The notes beneath the pieces were generated by a model. It was not told where the DNA came from. It made no database searches and saw only the letters and a program-made list of their open reading frames with translations. 64,000 bases of DNA from Pseudomonas sp. P8_229. GTDB taxonomy: Bacteria > Pseudomonadota > Gammaproteobacteria > Pseudomonadales > Pseudomonadaceae. Position numbers and translations under genes: made by a program. Positions 8,298 to 17,073 of the stretch are shown here, piece after piece (the stretch's first letter is position 1; each line of letters begins with the position of its first letter). Location of the stretch: positions 3,345,501 through 3,409,500 of the forward strand of contig NZ_CP125378.1 of assembly GCF_034008635.1 (NCBI RefSeq), given 5' to 3'.

Positions 8298-8915
8298 TTA
8301 GAAGAAACGCAGGAAGGGATTTCTCGGCTCGGGCGGTTTGTCCTTCAGCGGACATTCCGGGCGCACGCCATAGTCTTCGCTGACGCAGGGTTTGACCTGG
8401 CGTTTCTGCGCAAGCGAGATGCGCAGCATGTGGAACGGCTGGTTGGCAGTGCGTTCGACGGTGCGGCCCTGCTCGTCGAGGATTTCCACCGACAGGTTGT
8501 GACTGCCCCGGTCGATGTTGCTCAGCGGGAACACCGGGCTCAGACCCGGTTCGCCAGTGGCCTCACCGTCCAGCAGCAGACGATAGCGATGACCGTGTTG
8601 CAGGCCTGGTTCGCTGGTGACGCTGACGATCAGCTCGCCGGCGCTGCTGCGGATGGTCGCGTCCGGTTCGGGGATCAGAATGCGCAACATGTCGTAGTGG
8701 AACAGCGGCTGTTCCGGGGATTTTTGTACAGCACGGATCGGCGTTGCGGTCGTGGGGTTGGCCGACATGCGATTGCTGGTCGCGATGGGGACGCGCTTGG
8801 CATTGCCGCGTGGCTGGTCGGTGTAGACGCGATTGCCCTGCGCATCGACATAGGTGAAGACCTCCGCTGAAACGGGCAGGGCCAGCAGGCACAGGATCAG
8901 CCAGAAAACCCTCAT
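8298..8915 (-). CDS. DUF4124 domain-containing exported protein
   Basis: A 205-residue protein with a signal peptide (MRVFWLILCLLALPVSA), then a DUF4124 motif (EVFTYVDAQGNRVYTDQPRGNAKRVPI), then a beta-rich domain of about 100 residues resembling a bacterial Ig-like fold (SAGELIVSVTSEPGLQHGHRYRLLLDG). It is a paralogue of the next gene upstream, whose stop it overlaps by four bases. Both sit between glnA and ntrBC in many pseudomonads. Role unknown; location suggests co-transcription but not a nitrogen function. Confidence 0.87.
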   Translation of the reverse strand: MRVFWLILCLLALPVSAEVFTYVDAQGNRVYTDQPRGNAKRVPIATSNRMSANPTTATPIRAVQKSPEQPLFHYDMLRILIPEPDATIRSSAGELIVSVTSEPGLQHGHRYRLLLDGEATGEPGLSPVFPLSNIDRGSHNLSVEILDEQGRTVERTANQPFHMLRISLAQKRQVKPCVSEDYGVRPECPLKDKPPEPRNPFLRFF

Positions 8916-9424
8916 GGCTTGTGCACCCGCTGCACGGTGAACACCACCGTCGGGCTCTGCTGGATGATCGTTTCGCCGTCGATCACCTGTACCGCCAGCC
9001 GATGCTCGCCGCGATCGACATTCACCAGTTGCAGGATCGGCACGTTGCTCGGCTGGCCGTAAGGCGCGTCGTCCAGGACCAGCCTTAATTGCTGCGGCGG
9101 TTGCAGGCGCGGTTTGATCAGCACGGTGACGGTAAAGGTGCCGTTGTTGGCGCGCAGGGCTTCTGCGCTGGGCAGGCCGGTCAGTTCCAGCACTTCATAA
9201 GCGCTGCGTGACGCTGGGCGACTGTCCGTACTGGAGGGCGCCGGCGCGCTCGGTGCCTGTGGCTCGACGCTGTTGAGCGGCGGCAGTTCCAGCGGCTGCG
9301 CCTGCACACCGTCCGGCGAATGATCGCTGTAGACCGTGTTGCCGTTGGCGTCGGTGTACTTGTAGATCTGCGCGGCGGCGGGCAGGGCAATCACCAGTAG
9401 CAGGAATAGAAAACCACGACCCAT
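8912..9424 (-). CDS. DUF4124 domain-containing exported protein, paralogue
   Basis: A 170-residue protein with signal peptide (MGRGFLFLLLVIALPAAA), the DUF4124 motif (QIYKYTDANGNTVYSDHSPDG), a Pro/Ser-rich linker (about residues 48-70) and a C-terminal beta domain (FTVTVLIKPRLQPPQQLRLV). The same three-part plan occurs in the next gene, which it overlaps by four bases; the pair looks like an old tandem duplication. DUF4124 proteins are periplasmic or envelope proteins of unknown function. Confidence 0.87.
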   Translation of the reverse strand: MGRGFLFLLLVIALPAAAQIYKYTDANGNTVYSDHSPDGVQAQPLELPPLNSVEPQAPSAPAPSSTDSRPASRSAYEVLELTGLPSAEALRANNGTFTVTVLIKPRLQPPQQLRLVLDDAPYGQPSNVPILQLVNVDRGEHRLAVQVIDGETIIQQSPTVVFTVQRVHKP

Positions 9425-9526
9425 GGATTCGACCGATCAACAATGAGATTGGCTTGCAGCATAGGCCAGGGGCGGCGGTAAGCCCAACCGGGATAACATC
9501 CGCTCACACAAACCATCCCCGGATTT

Positions 9527-10870
9527 TTATCGTGAAGCGCCCGACTCAAACAGGCTCTCACGCACGCCGGACAGGACGCCAGCCTTGTAATGCTCGATGT
9601 AGGTCAAAACGCCATTGGCGTCGGTATCGCGCAGCTCGCCTTCCTTTTTTCCGGCGACGAAGCTCACGGTCTGGATGTGGCCGTTCTCGGCCTTGAGTGT
9701 CCATGGGCCGCTTTGCAGGTCGTCGGTGTAGTTGCCGGTACCTGTTTTGGTTGTCCACAGGCCTTGGCGCTTGTCGTCGATATAACTGCCGCGCTCGGTA
9801 ACGCCGGCGATGGTCAGTTCGCTCGGGCCGTTGAGTTGGCCATGGGCATAGGTCTGGAATCCGGTGGCGACCCATTCCATTTCGTCGTAGTTGGAAAGCT
9901 GCCAATGGCCCTCGCGCAAATCATTGTGGTACTCGCCGTCCAGCGTTTGCCCGTCCTGGTAAAGGCTCCATTGCCCCTCCCGTTTACCGTCTGCGAAATG
10001 ACCGGACTCAGAATATTTCTCGTCTTTGGCGGTAGACCACGGACCGATACGCACGCCCTGTTTGTAGGCACCTTGGGCTGAGATCGATTCAGAATCATAA
10101 GACACCGACTGGCCATCTTCACCGCCAGTGAATTTCGCCGGTTCGGTTTCCCAGGCGATACGTCTGACCCGATAGTTGTACAGCGTGCGGTTACCTTCGA
10201 CGAGTGTGGCGTCGAGCCAGCGCCAGAAGGTAACGGTGAGAAAGCGTCCGTCTTTTTCCTGATAGGTCTTCTTGAAAAAATACGGTTCGTCCTCTGGCGT
10301 TGGGTCGCTCAGCGGGTCGTAGTACTGGCCGTAATAGCTCACCAGATCGCCTTGGCTTAAATCGAGCTGGTCGAACTCGGGCACGCCGGACTCTTCATAG
10401 TAAAGGCGATAGTTGAGCGGTGTGATTCGGCTCAGGGCTTTCTTGATGGTCGGTGCATCGAGGCGTTTCTGGCCTTCGGTGATGCGATCCAGCGCCGGCT
10501 GCAGGCGCGTGACACGGCTGTAGAGGTGATCGTAGGCGTCGTATTTGTAGGCGTAGACCTTGTAGCGATCGTTTTGCCGGAACAGCACGAAGCGGGTCGG
10601 ATCCTCGCTGTCGAGTGACATGAGAAATACCGATTCGATCGAAGCCTGGCCGAAGTCATCCAGCAGTTGCGGGTTTGCCTCGGGCGTGTTGCAAACGCAG
10701 TAGTAACCTTTCACACCGCTGGCTTCTTTGATAAATGCCAGGGTGGCCGAGCTCTCCTGCATTCCCTGAATCAGTGGATGAGCCAGCGGCTTGTTTTCAT
10801 AAAACTCGGCTGCGTTCAGAGTCTGGCTGGCGAGGCCGGCTATCAGGGGCAGCGCCCATAACCACTTCAT
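9527..10870 (-). CDS. Exported MORN/YwqK-type repeat protein
   Basis: A 447-residue protein whose start is fixed by an AAGGGA ribosome site and a signal peptide (MKWLWALPLIAGLASQTLNA) at 10870. The N-terminal half (about residues 20-250) is not recognised. The C-terminal half is a series of Gly/Trp repeats of the form GxFxDGKREGQWxLY (KREGQWS, LREGHWQL, KRQGLWTT, LQSGPWTL, KKEGELRD), the MORN/YwqK-antitoxin-like fold. Such repeats serve as binding scaffolds. There is no partner toxin next to it, so an antitoxin role is not supported. Lies alone between glnA and the DUF4124 pair. Confidence 0.8.
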   Translation of the reverse strand: MKWLWALPLIAGLASQTLNAAEFYENKPLAHPLIQGMQESSATLAFIKEASGVKGYYCVCNTPEANPQLLDDFGQASIESVFLMSLDSEDPTRFVLFRQNDRYKVYAYKYDAYDHLYSRVTRLQPALDRITEGQKRLDAPTIKKALSRITPLNYRLYYEESGVPEFDQLDLSQGDLVSYYGQYYDPLSDPTPEDEPYFFKKTYQEKDGRFLTVTFWRWLDATLVEGNRTLYNYRVRRIAWETEPAKFTGGEDGQSVSYDSESISAQGAYKQGVRIGPWSTAKDEKYSESGHFADGKREGQWSLYQDGQTLDGEYHNDLREGHWQLSNYDEMEWVATGFQTYAHGQLNGPSELTIAGVTERGSYIDDKRQGLWTTKTGTGNYTDDLQSGPWTLKAENGHIQTVSFVAGKKEGELRDTDANGVLTYIEHYKAGVLSGVRESLFESGASR

Positions 10871-10937
10871 GCGAATCCCTTCGTCAAGGCGCCGGTAACG
10901 GGCGCAGAGGCGGCGGATTATCCATGGATGAGCGCGC

Positions 10938-10972
10938 ACAAAAAAGGCCTCCCGAAGGAGGCCTCTTTTTGT
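10938..10972 (-). terminator. Terminator of glnA (bidirectional form)
   Basis: AGGCCTCC-CGAA-GGAGGCCT with A-runs on one side and T-runs on the other, 30 bases after the glnA stop. The stem is 8 bp with a stable GAAG-type loop. Confidence 0.9.
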
Positions 10973-10999
10973 CACGCCGCGTGCCGCAGCGCTACCGGA

Positions 11000-12406
11000 T
11001 CAGCAGCTGTAGTACAGCTCATATTCCAGTGGGTGTACGAAGGTGCGAACCTTGATTTCTTCTTCGGATTTCAGCGCGATGTAAGCGTCGATGAAGTCGT
11101 CGGAGAACACGCCGCCCTTGGTCAGGAACGCACGGCCCTTGTCCAGCTCTTCCAGGGCTTCTTTCAGGCTGCCGCAAACTTGTGGGATCTCTTTCGCCTC
11201 TTCAGGCGGCAGGTCGTACAGGTTTTTGTCAGCGGCATCGCCTGGGTGGATCTTGTTCTGGATACCGTCCAGGCCGGCCATCAGCAGTGCTGCGAAAGCC
11301 AGGTACGGGTTGGCAGCCGGATCCGGGAAACGTGCTTCGATACGACGGCCGCGTGGGCTGTTGACGTAAGGAATACGGATCGAGGCGGAACGGTTGCGAG
11401 CCGAGTAGGCCAGCATGACCGGAGCTTCGAAACCTGGCACCAGACGCTTGTAGGAGTTGGTGGCCGGGTTGGTGAAGCCGTTCAGCGCCTTACCGTGCTT
11501 GATGATACCGCCGATGAAGTACAGGGCGGTTTCGGACAGGCCGGCATAGCCTTCGCCAGCGAAGGTGTTCTTGCCGTCTTTGGCGATGGACATGTGCACG
11601 TGCATGCCCGAGCCGTTGTCGCCGTACAGTGGCTTCGGCATGAAGGTCGCGGTGCGGCCGTAAGCGTCGGCAACGTTGTGTACAACGTATTTCAGAGTCT
11701 GAACTTCGTCAGCTTTCTTCACCAGGGTGTTGAACTTGACACCAATTTCGTTCTGACCGGCAGTCGCCACTTCGTGGTGGTGAACTTCAACGGTCTGGCC
11801 CATTTCTTCCAGTGCGTTGCACATGGCAGTACGGATTTCGTGGTCGTGGTCGAACGGCGGAACCGGGAAGTAGCCGCCTTTGATACCAGGGCGGTGGCCT
11901 TTGTTGCCGCCTTCGATGTCCTGGTCGGACATCCACGAACCTTGTTCGGAGTAGATCTTGAACATCGAGCCGGAGATATCCGACTTGAACTTCACTTCGT
12001 CGAAGATGAAGAATTCTGGTTCTGGACCGGCGAAGACGGTGTCACCGATACCGGTGGTCTTCAGGTATTCCTCGGCACGGTGAGCGATGGCGCGCGGGTC
12101 GCGATCGTAACCTTGCATGGTCGACGGTTCGATGATGTCGCAGACCAGAATCAGGGTCGCGTCTTCGGTGAACGGGTCGAGAACGGCAGTATCGTCGTCC
12201 GGCAGCAGGATCATGTCGGAGGCTTCGATGCCTTTCCAGCCAGCGATGGAGGAACCGTCGAACATCTTGCCGACTTCGAAGAAGTCGTCTTCCAGCGCAT
12301 CGCGAGCCGGCATGGTCACGTGGTGCTGAGTGCCTTTGGTGTCCGTGAAGCGCAGATCAATCCACTTGACGTCATGATCTTTGATGAGTTGAACCGACTT
12401 CGACAT
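11000..12406 (-). CDS. glnA: Glutamine synthetase type I
   Basis: ATP-dependent amination of glutamate, the entry point of ammonium under nitrogen limitation; cytosolic dodecamer. The 468-residue protein has the usual GSI-beta features: [12 protein letters not shown], the ATP-site block [13 protein letters not shown], and the adenylylation loop [14 protein letters not shown] with the regulatory Tyr. The start at ATG 12406 is preceded by CCCGGAGGACACT, an almost ideal ribosome site. Upstream lies a sigma-54 promoter with NtrC-like sites, consistent with control by the ntrBC pair in this window. Confidence 0.99.
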   Translation of the reverse strand: MSKSVQLIKDHDVKWIDLRFTDTKGTQHHVTMPARDALEDDFFEVGKMFDGSSIAGWKGIEASDMILLPDDDTAVLDPFTEDATLILVCDIIEPSTMQGYDRDPRAIAHRAEEYLKTTGIGDTVFAGPEPEFFIFDEVKFKSDISGSMFKIYSEQGSWMSDQDIEGGNKGHRPGIKGGYFPVPPFDHDHEIRTAMCNALEEMGQTVEVHHHEVATAGQNEIGVKFNTLVKKADEVQTLKYVVHNVADAYGRTATFMPKPLYGDNGSGMHVHMSIAKDGKNTFAGEGYAGLSETALYFIGGIIKHGKALNGFTNPATNSYKRLVPGFEAPVMLAYSARNRSASIRIPYVNSPRGRRIEARFPDPAANPYLAFAALLMAGLDGIQNKIHPGDAADKNLYDLPPEEAKEIPQVCGSLKEALEELDKGRAFLTKGGVFSDDFIDAYIALKSEEEIKVRTFVHPLEYELYYSC

Positions 12407-12502
12407 AGTGTCCTCCGGGTGGCTTAGGGCTTGGTAGTGGATGCCCTTAATATGGGTGATGCCGGCGCAGATACTCTGCCAAGGCAACCTGCCTCACAAG
12501 GG

Positions 12503-12518
12503 AGCAAATTGCATGCCA
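12503..12518 (-). promoter_or_regulatory. Sigma-54 promoter of glnA
   Basis: Reads TGGCATGCAATTTGCT on the minus strand: -24 TGGCAT, five-base spacer, -12 TTGCT, one mismatch from TGGCAC-N5-TTGCW. Transcription would start near 12492, giving a leader of about 86 bases. Confidence 0.8.
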
Positions 12519-12550
12519 GTGCCCCACCATGGGTTTTTTGCCCCAAATTC

Positions 12551-12567
12551 ACGCTGGCAGCGGTGCA
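12551..12567 (-). promoter_or_regulatory. Putative NtrC site, proximal
   Basis: Minus strand TGCACC-GCTGC-CAGCGT; the left half is a full NtrC half-site, the right half is degenerate. Centre about 67 bases upstream of the predicted glnA start. Confidence 0.4.
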
Positions 12568-12621
12568 AAGCGCAATAAAGGGGAAAATCTCGCCCCTTAA
12601 TGTAGCGTGCAAATCTGAAAA

Positions 12622-12638
12622 TGACCCGTTTTGGTGCA
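12622..12638 (-). promoter_or_regulatory. Putative NtrC site, distal
   Basis: Minus strand TGCACC-AAAAC-GGGTCA against TGCACC-N5-GGTGCA. Centre about 138 bases upstream of the predicted start, a normal enhancer distance for NtrC. Confidence 0.5.
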
Positions 12639-12686
12639 TGCGAAACCTTCTGCATATTAACTGGTTAAACCTTGAGCAATTTCCGC

Positions 12687-12692
12687 TATAAT
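12687..12692 (+). promoter_or_regulatory. Probable -10 element for thiI
   Basis: Perfect TATAAT followed by the GC-rich CCGCGCCCC, 43 bases before the thiI start codon. No good -35 is visible at 17 bases, so the assignment rests on the -10 alone. Confidence 0.4.
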
Positions 12693-12734
12693 CCGCGCCC
12701 CCCTTTTTCGGCTGGCCCTGCGCGCGCTGTTTTC

Positions 12735-14189
12735 ATGAAACTAATCGTAAAAGTCTTCCCCGAGATCACCATCAAAAGCCGCCCTGTCCGGATGCGTTTC
12801 ATCCGCCAGTTGGCCAAGAACATCCGCGCTGTGCTCCGCGATCTGGACCCGGCCGTGGTGGTGAACGGTGTGTGGGACAATCTCGAGCTGGAAACCCGCG
12901 TTACCGACCCCAAAGCCTTGAAAGAGATGGGCGAACGCCTGATCTGCACGCCGGGCATTGCGCATTTTCTGCAGATCGACGAGTACCCGCTGGGCGACTT
13001 CGACGACATCACCGAGAAGTGCAAACAGCACTACGGCGATGAGCTGGCCGGGAAGATTTTCTCGGTGCGCTGCAAGCGTGCGGGCAAGCATCCGTTCAGC
13101 TCGATGGACGTTGAAAAATACGTCGGCAGCAAGCTGCGTCGCGAGTGCGGGGCGGCCGGTATCGACCTCAAAGCGCCGGAAATCGAAGTTCGCATCGAAG
13201 TTCGCGACCAACGGTTGTTTGTCATCCACGGCCAGCACAACGGCATCGGCGGTTACCCGCTCGGCGCCCTGGAGCAGACGCTGGTATTGATGTCCGGCGG
13301 CTTTGACTCGACGGTTGCCGCCTACCAGATCATGCGCCGCGGCCTGATGGCGCATTTCTGCTTCTTCAATCTGGGCGGTCGTGCCCATGAATTGGGCGTG
13401 ATGGAAGTCGCGCATTTCATCTGGAAGAAGTACGGCAGCTCGCAACGCGTGCTATTTGTCAGTGTTCCGTTCGAAGAAGTGTTGGGCGAAATTCTCGGCA
13501 AAGTCGATAACAGTCATATGGGCGTCGTATTGAAGCGTATGATGTTGCGCGCGTCCTCCGCCATTGCCGACCGCCTGCACATCGATGCACTGGTGACCGG
13601 CGAAGCGATCTCCCAGGTGTCGAGCCAGACCTTGCCGAACCTGTCGGTGATCGACTGCGTGACCGACAAGTTGGTCCTGCGCCCGCTGATCGTCGCGCAC
13701 AAACAGGACATCATCGACACGGCCAACGAGATCGGCACCGCCGATTTCGCCCGGCACATGCCGGAATACTGCGGGGTCATTTCGGTTAATCCGAAGACCG
13801 CCGCCAAACGCTACCGCGTTGAGCACGAAGAGAAAGAATTCGACATGGCGGTCCTCGAGCGTGCGCTCGAAAACGCCAAACTGGTGCCGATCGATCGAGT
13901 GATTGACGAATTGGGCCAGGACTTGCAGATCGAAGAAGTCGGCGAAGCGCTGGCTGGTCAGATCGTCATCGACATCCGTCACCCGGATGCGGCCGAGGAT
14001 GACCCGCTGGAACTCGCCGGCATAGAAGTACAGACGATGCCGTTCTACGCAGTGAACGCTCGTTTCAAGGAGCTGGATCCGACTCGCCAGTACCTGCTGT
14101 ATTGCGACAAAGGCGTGATGAGTCGCCTGCATGCTCACCATTTGCTCAGTGAGGGGCATGCCAATGTGCGCGTTTATCGACCGAGCTAA
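12735..14189 (+). CDS. thiI: tRNA uracil 4-sulfurtransferase ThiI
   Basis: Makes 4-thiouridine at tRNA position 8 and feeds sulfur to thiamine thiazole synthesis. The 484-residue protein has an N-terminal ferredoxin-like/THUMP region (about residues 1-165), a PP-loop ATPase motif [14 protein letters not shown], and a C-terminal rhodanese domain with the persulfide Cys457 in [11 protein letters not shown], as in E. coli-type long ThiI. Start at ATG 12735 matches the family N-terminus [15 protein letters not shown]; a longer reading frame from 12672 covers the promoter and is rejected. Divergent from glnA. Confidence 0.97.
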   Translation: MKLIVKVFPEITIKSRPVRMRFIRQLAKNIRAVLRDLDPAVVVNGVWDNLELETRVTDPKALKEMGERLICTPGIAHFLQIDEYPLGDFDDITEKCKQHYGDELAGKIFSVRCKRAGKHPFSSMDVEKYVGSKLRRECGAAGIDLKAPEIEVRIEVRDQRLFVIHGQHNGIGGYPLGALEQTLVLMSGGFDSTVAAYQIMRRGLMAHFCFFNLGGRAHELGVMEVAHFIWKKYGSSQRVLFVSVPFEEVLGEILGKVDNSHMGVVLKRMMLRASSAIADRLHIDALVTGEAISQVSSQTLPNLSVIDCVTDKLVLRPLIVAHKQDIIDTANEIGTADFARHMPEYCGVISVNPKTAAKRYRVEHEEKEFDMAVLERALENAKLVPIDRVIDELGQDLQIEEVGEALAGQIVIDIRHPDAAEDDPLELAGIEVQTMPFYAVNARFKELDPTRQYLLYCDKGVMSRLHAHHLLSEGHANVRVYRPS

Positions 14190-14328
14190 GTGCCCGGGGC
14201 TGTTTGCCTGTGGCCTGCGTCACCGGCCCCCCGACACCGCCGTCAAGCTGTAACGGCCATGCCGGACACTACTGTTAATCGCTGCCAAGACTTGTCAGCA
14301 AACCGAATCCTCTGATCGAGATACACAA

Positions 14329-16149
14329 GTGATCGAAAATCTACGTAACATCGCCATCATTGCCCACGTTGACCATGGTAAGACCACCCTGGTAGACAAA
14401 CTCCTGCGTCAATCCGGCACCCTGGAGCGCAACGAGCTCAACGACGAGCGCGTGATGGACTCCAACGACCAGGAAAAAGAGCGCGGTATTACCATTCTGG
14501 CGAAAAACACCGCCATCAACTGGAACGGCTACCACATCAACATCGTGGACACCCCGGGCCACGCCGACTTCGGCGGCGAAGTTGAACGCGTAATGTCGAT
14601 GGTTGACTCCGTTCTGCTGCTGGTTGACGCTCAAGACGGCCCTATGCCGCAAACCCGTTTCGTGACCAAGAAGGCTTTCGAAGCCGGCCTGCGTCCAATC
14701 GTGGTGATCAACAAGGTTGACCGTCCAGGCGCGCGTCCGGACTGGGTTCTGGACCAGATCTTCGACCTGTTCGACAACCTCGGTGCGACCGAAGAACAAC
14801 TGGACTTCCAGGTTGTTTACGCCTCGGCCCTGAACGGCATCGCCGGTCTGGATCACACCGCCATGGCTGAAGACATGACCCCGCTGTACCAAGCGGTAGT
14901 CGACCACGTTCCGCCTCCGGCTGTTGACCGTGACGGCGCGTTCCAGATGCAGATCTCCGCTCTGGACTACAACAGCTTCCTGGGTGTTATCGGCGTTGGC
15001 CGTATCGCTCGTGGCCGCGTCAAGCCGAACACCCCGGTTGTGGCTATCGGTGCCGACGGCAAGCGTCGCAACGGCCGTATCCTGAAACTGATGGGTCACC
15101 ACGGTCTGCACCGCGTTGACGTTGAAGAAGCTGCAGCAGGCGATATCGTTTGCATCAGCGGTATGGACTCGCTGTTCATCTCCGACACCCTGTGCCACCC
15201 GGACACCGTCGAGGCGATGAAGCCTCTGACCGTTGACGAGCCAACCGTTTCGATGACCTTCCAGGTAAACGACTCGCCATTCTGCGGTAAAGAAGGCAAG
15301 TTCGTGACGTCCCGTAACATCAAGGACCGTCTGGACAAAGAGCTGCTGTACAACGTTGCACTGCGCGTTGAAGAAGGCGATACCGCTGACAAGTTCAAGG
15401 TTTCCGGCCGTGGTGAGCTGCACCTCTCGGTACTGATCGAAACCATGCGTCGCGAAGGCTTCGAACTGGCCCTGGGCCGTCCTGAAGTGATCATTCGTGA
15501 AGTTGACGGCGTCAAGCAAGAACCGTTTGAAAACGTCACCATCGACATCCCTGAAGAAGCACAGGGCAAGGTCATGGAAGAGATGGGTCTGCGCAAAGGC
15601 GACCTGAGCAACATGGTGCCGGATGGCAAGGGCCGTGTTCGTCTGGAATACAACATCCCTGCTCGCGGTCTGATCGGTTTCCGTAACCAGTTCCTGACCC
15701 TGACCAACGGTGCTGGCATCCTGACCTCGATCTTCGATCGTTACGACACCGTCAAGTCGGGCCACATGTCCGGCCGTCAGAACGGCGTTCTGGTTTCGGT
15801 TGAAACCGGCAAGGCTCTGACCTACTCGCTGGAAACCCTGCAGGCTCGTGGCAAGCTGTTCGTAGAACACGGCCAGGAGATCTACAACGGTCAAATCGTT
15901 GGTCAGAACAGCCGCGACAACGACCTGGGTGTGAACCCAACCAAAGGCAAGAAGCTCGACAACATGCGTGCTTCGGGTAAAGACGAAACCATCGCTCTGG
16001 TCCCACCTGTTCGCTTCACCCTGGAACAGGCTCTGGAATACATCCAGGAAGACGAGCTGTGCGAAGTGACTCCTAAGTCCATCCGTCTTCGCAAGAAGAT
16101 CCTGGACGAAAGCGAGCGTACCCGCGCTGCCAAGAAAGCCAAGGCGTAA
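14329..16149 (+). CDS. typA: Translational GTPase TypA/BipA
   Basis: Ribosome-associated GTPase involved in 50S assembly and stress adaptation. The 606-residue protein has G1 [15 protein letters not shown] near residue 12, G3 [13 protein letters not shown]4 [10 protein letters not shown], then EF-G-like domains and the TypA-specific C-terminal domain. It starts with GTG at 14329 ([20 protein letters not shown]), preceded only by a weak GAG. Codon use is strongly optimised, as expected for an abundant translation factor. It stands alone, with its own terminator. Confidence 0.98.
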   Translation: MIENLRNIAIIAHVDHGKTTLVDKLLRQSGTLERNELNDERVMDSNDQEKERGITILAKNTAINWNGYHINIVDTPGHADFGGEVERVMSMVDSVLLLVDAQDGPMPQTRFVTKKAFEAGLRPIVVINKVDRPGARPDWVLDQIFDLFDNLGATEEQLDFQVVYASALNGIAGLDHTAMAEDMTPLYQAVVDHVPPPAVDRDGAFQMQISALDYNSFLGVIGVGRIARGRVKPNTPVVAIGADGKRRNGRILKLMGHHGLHRVDVEEAAAGDIVCISGMDSLFISDTLCHPDTVEAMKPLTVDEPTVSMTFQVNDSPFCGKEGKFVTSRNIKDRLDKELLYNVALRVEEGDTADKFKVSGRGELHLSVLIETMRREGFELALGRPEVIIREVDGVKQEPFENVTIDIPEEAQGKVMEEMGLRKGDLSNMVPDGKGRVRLEYNIPARGLIGFRNQFLTLTNGAGILTSIFDRYDTVKSGHMSGRQNGVLVSVETGKALTYSLETLQARGKLFVEHGQEIYNGQIVGQNSRDNDLGVNPTKGKKLDNMRASGKDETIALVPPVRFTLEQALEYIQEDELCEVTPKSIRLRKKILDESERTRAAKKAKA

Positions 16150-16163
16150 TTTAGCCCGAGCTT

Positions 16164-16203
16164 GAAAAAACGCCCCCGGTCGCGAGACCGGGGGCGTTTT
16201 TGT
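16164..16203 (+). terminator. Terminator after typA
   Basis: AAAAAACGCCCCCGGTC-GCGA-GACCGGGGGCGTTTTTGT: an 11-bp GC-rich stem with a GCGA loop and a T-run, 15 bases after the stop. Confidence 0.93.
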
Positions 16204-16243
16204 TTGTCTGGGGTTTAACTGAGGTTTGTGCGGTGTTTGTGCT

Positions 16244-16348
16244 GGCCTCTTCGCGAGCAAGCCCGCTCCCACAGGAGTTCGATGGCGTACACAAGATTTG
16301 TGTTCACCGAGAATCTACTGTGGGAGCGGGCTTGCTCGCGAAGAGGCC
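16244..16348. repeat. REP doublet, GCGGGCTTGCTCGCGAA type
   Basis: Arms begin GGCCTCTTCGCGAGCAAGCC and are exactly complemented at the right end, with a 45-base centre. It lies between typA and the convergent ykgJ-family gene. Confidence 0.9.
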
Positions 16349-16376
16349 GATCAGCCGCCGAGAGTCTCAAGGCAGA

Positions 16377-16814
16377 TCAAAACTTCTCGATTGCCCGGAA
16401 ATTCTGCACACGCTCGACTTCTTTCGGCTTGTACGCGCAATACCCTGGGCGCGGCCCGATCTTGGGGTGATTGCGGCAGGTGTCCGGGCGCTTGTCATAA
16501 ATGGTGCACAGGCGGCTCTTACGATCCAGGTAGTAGCAATCATTGTTGCTCATGCGCTGCAGAGTGAAGATCCCTGACTTCTGGTTGAAGCGCTCGACCA
16601 GCCCTTCCTTTTGCAGGCGCTTGGCGATGTTCTTCGGTGGGTCGCCCAGCTCGAACTCGTCGACCACGCCGATGCGTACCAGGTCCTTGATCTTGACCTC
16701 GACCGGCAGCGTGCAGCAGCTCGACATGCAGGAACCGCACATCGGGGCCGAATATTTGGCCCACGTATCGAGACGGTCAATCTCGGCGGCGGCAATCAGG
16801 TTGGGCTTCATCAT
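16377..16814 (-). CDS. YkgJ-family cysteine-cluster protein
   Basis: A 145-residue cytosolic protein with the CxxCxxxCC cluster (MCGSCMSSCCTL) near residue 26 and further Cys residues in NNDCYYLDRKSRLCTIYDKRPDTCRNHP and GYCAYKP, the pattern of the YkgJ/CxxCxxCC family, which is thought to bind a zinc or Fe-S centre. Biochemical role unknown. Two adjacent ATG codons (16814 and 16811) are both possible starts; neither has a strong ribosome site. Upstream lies the divergent glgP. Confidence 0.88.
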   Translation of the reverse strand: MMKPNLIAAAEIDRLDTWAKYSAPMCGSCMSSCCTLPVEVKIKDLVRIGVVDEFELGDPPKNIAKRLQKEGLVERFNQKSGIFTLQRMSNNDCYYLDRKSRLCTIYDKRPDTCRNHPKIGPRPGYCAYKPKEVERVQNFRAIEKF

Positions 16815-17073
16815 CGGGAGTTACCAGGCGTGTGTGCATCAGGGCGCGCGATCATACCGGGACTGGTGGATTTTTGAACAACCTTTCGCCAGATTTTTGC
16901 AAATGTCGCTCAACTGGCCGGCAGTACGGCACGGCCCCTGCATTCATTAGCGCACTCGCCAAGGTAATGCCGGGCTATCTCACCGTCTTCGGAAAAACTG
17001 CCGAACCAGCGCCTCTACCGTCGGTCAGACCGTCTAGGCTCAGACAATTCCCCGCTCGCTCGAGGTCCTATCG

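Noticed and set aside
9527..10870. YwqK-type antitoxin of a toxin-antitoxin pair
   Set aside because: The protein is exported and there is no toxin-like gene beside it.
14341..16272. A 643-codon minus-strand open frame
   Set aside because: Opposite typA; its frame follows typA's highly biased codons and it begins inside a REP doublet.
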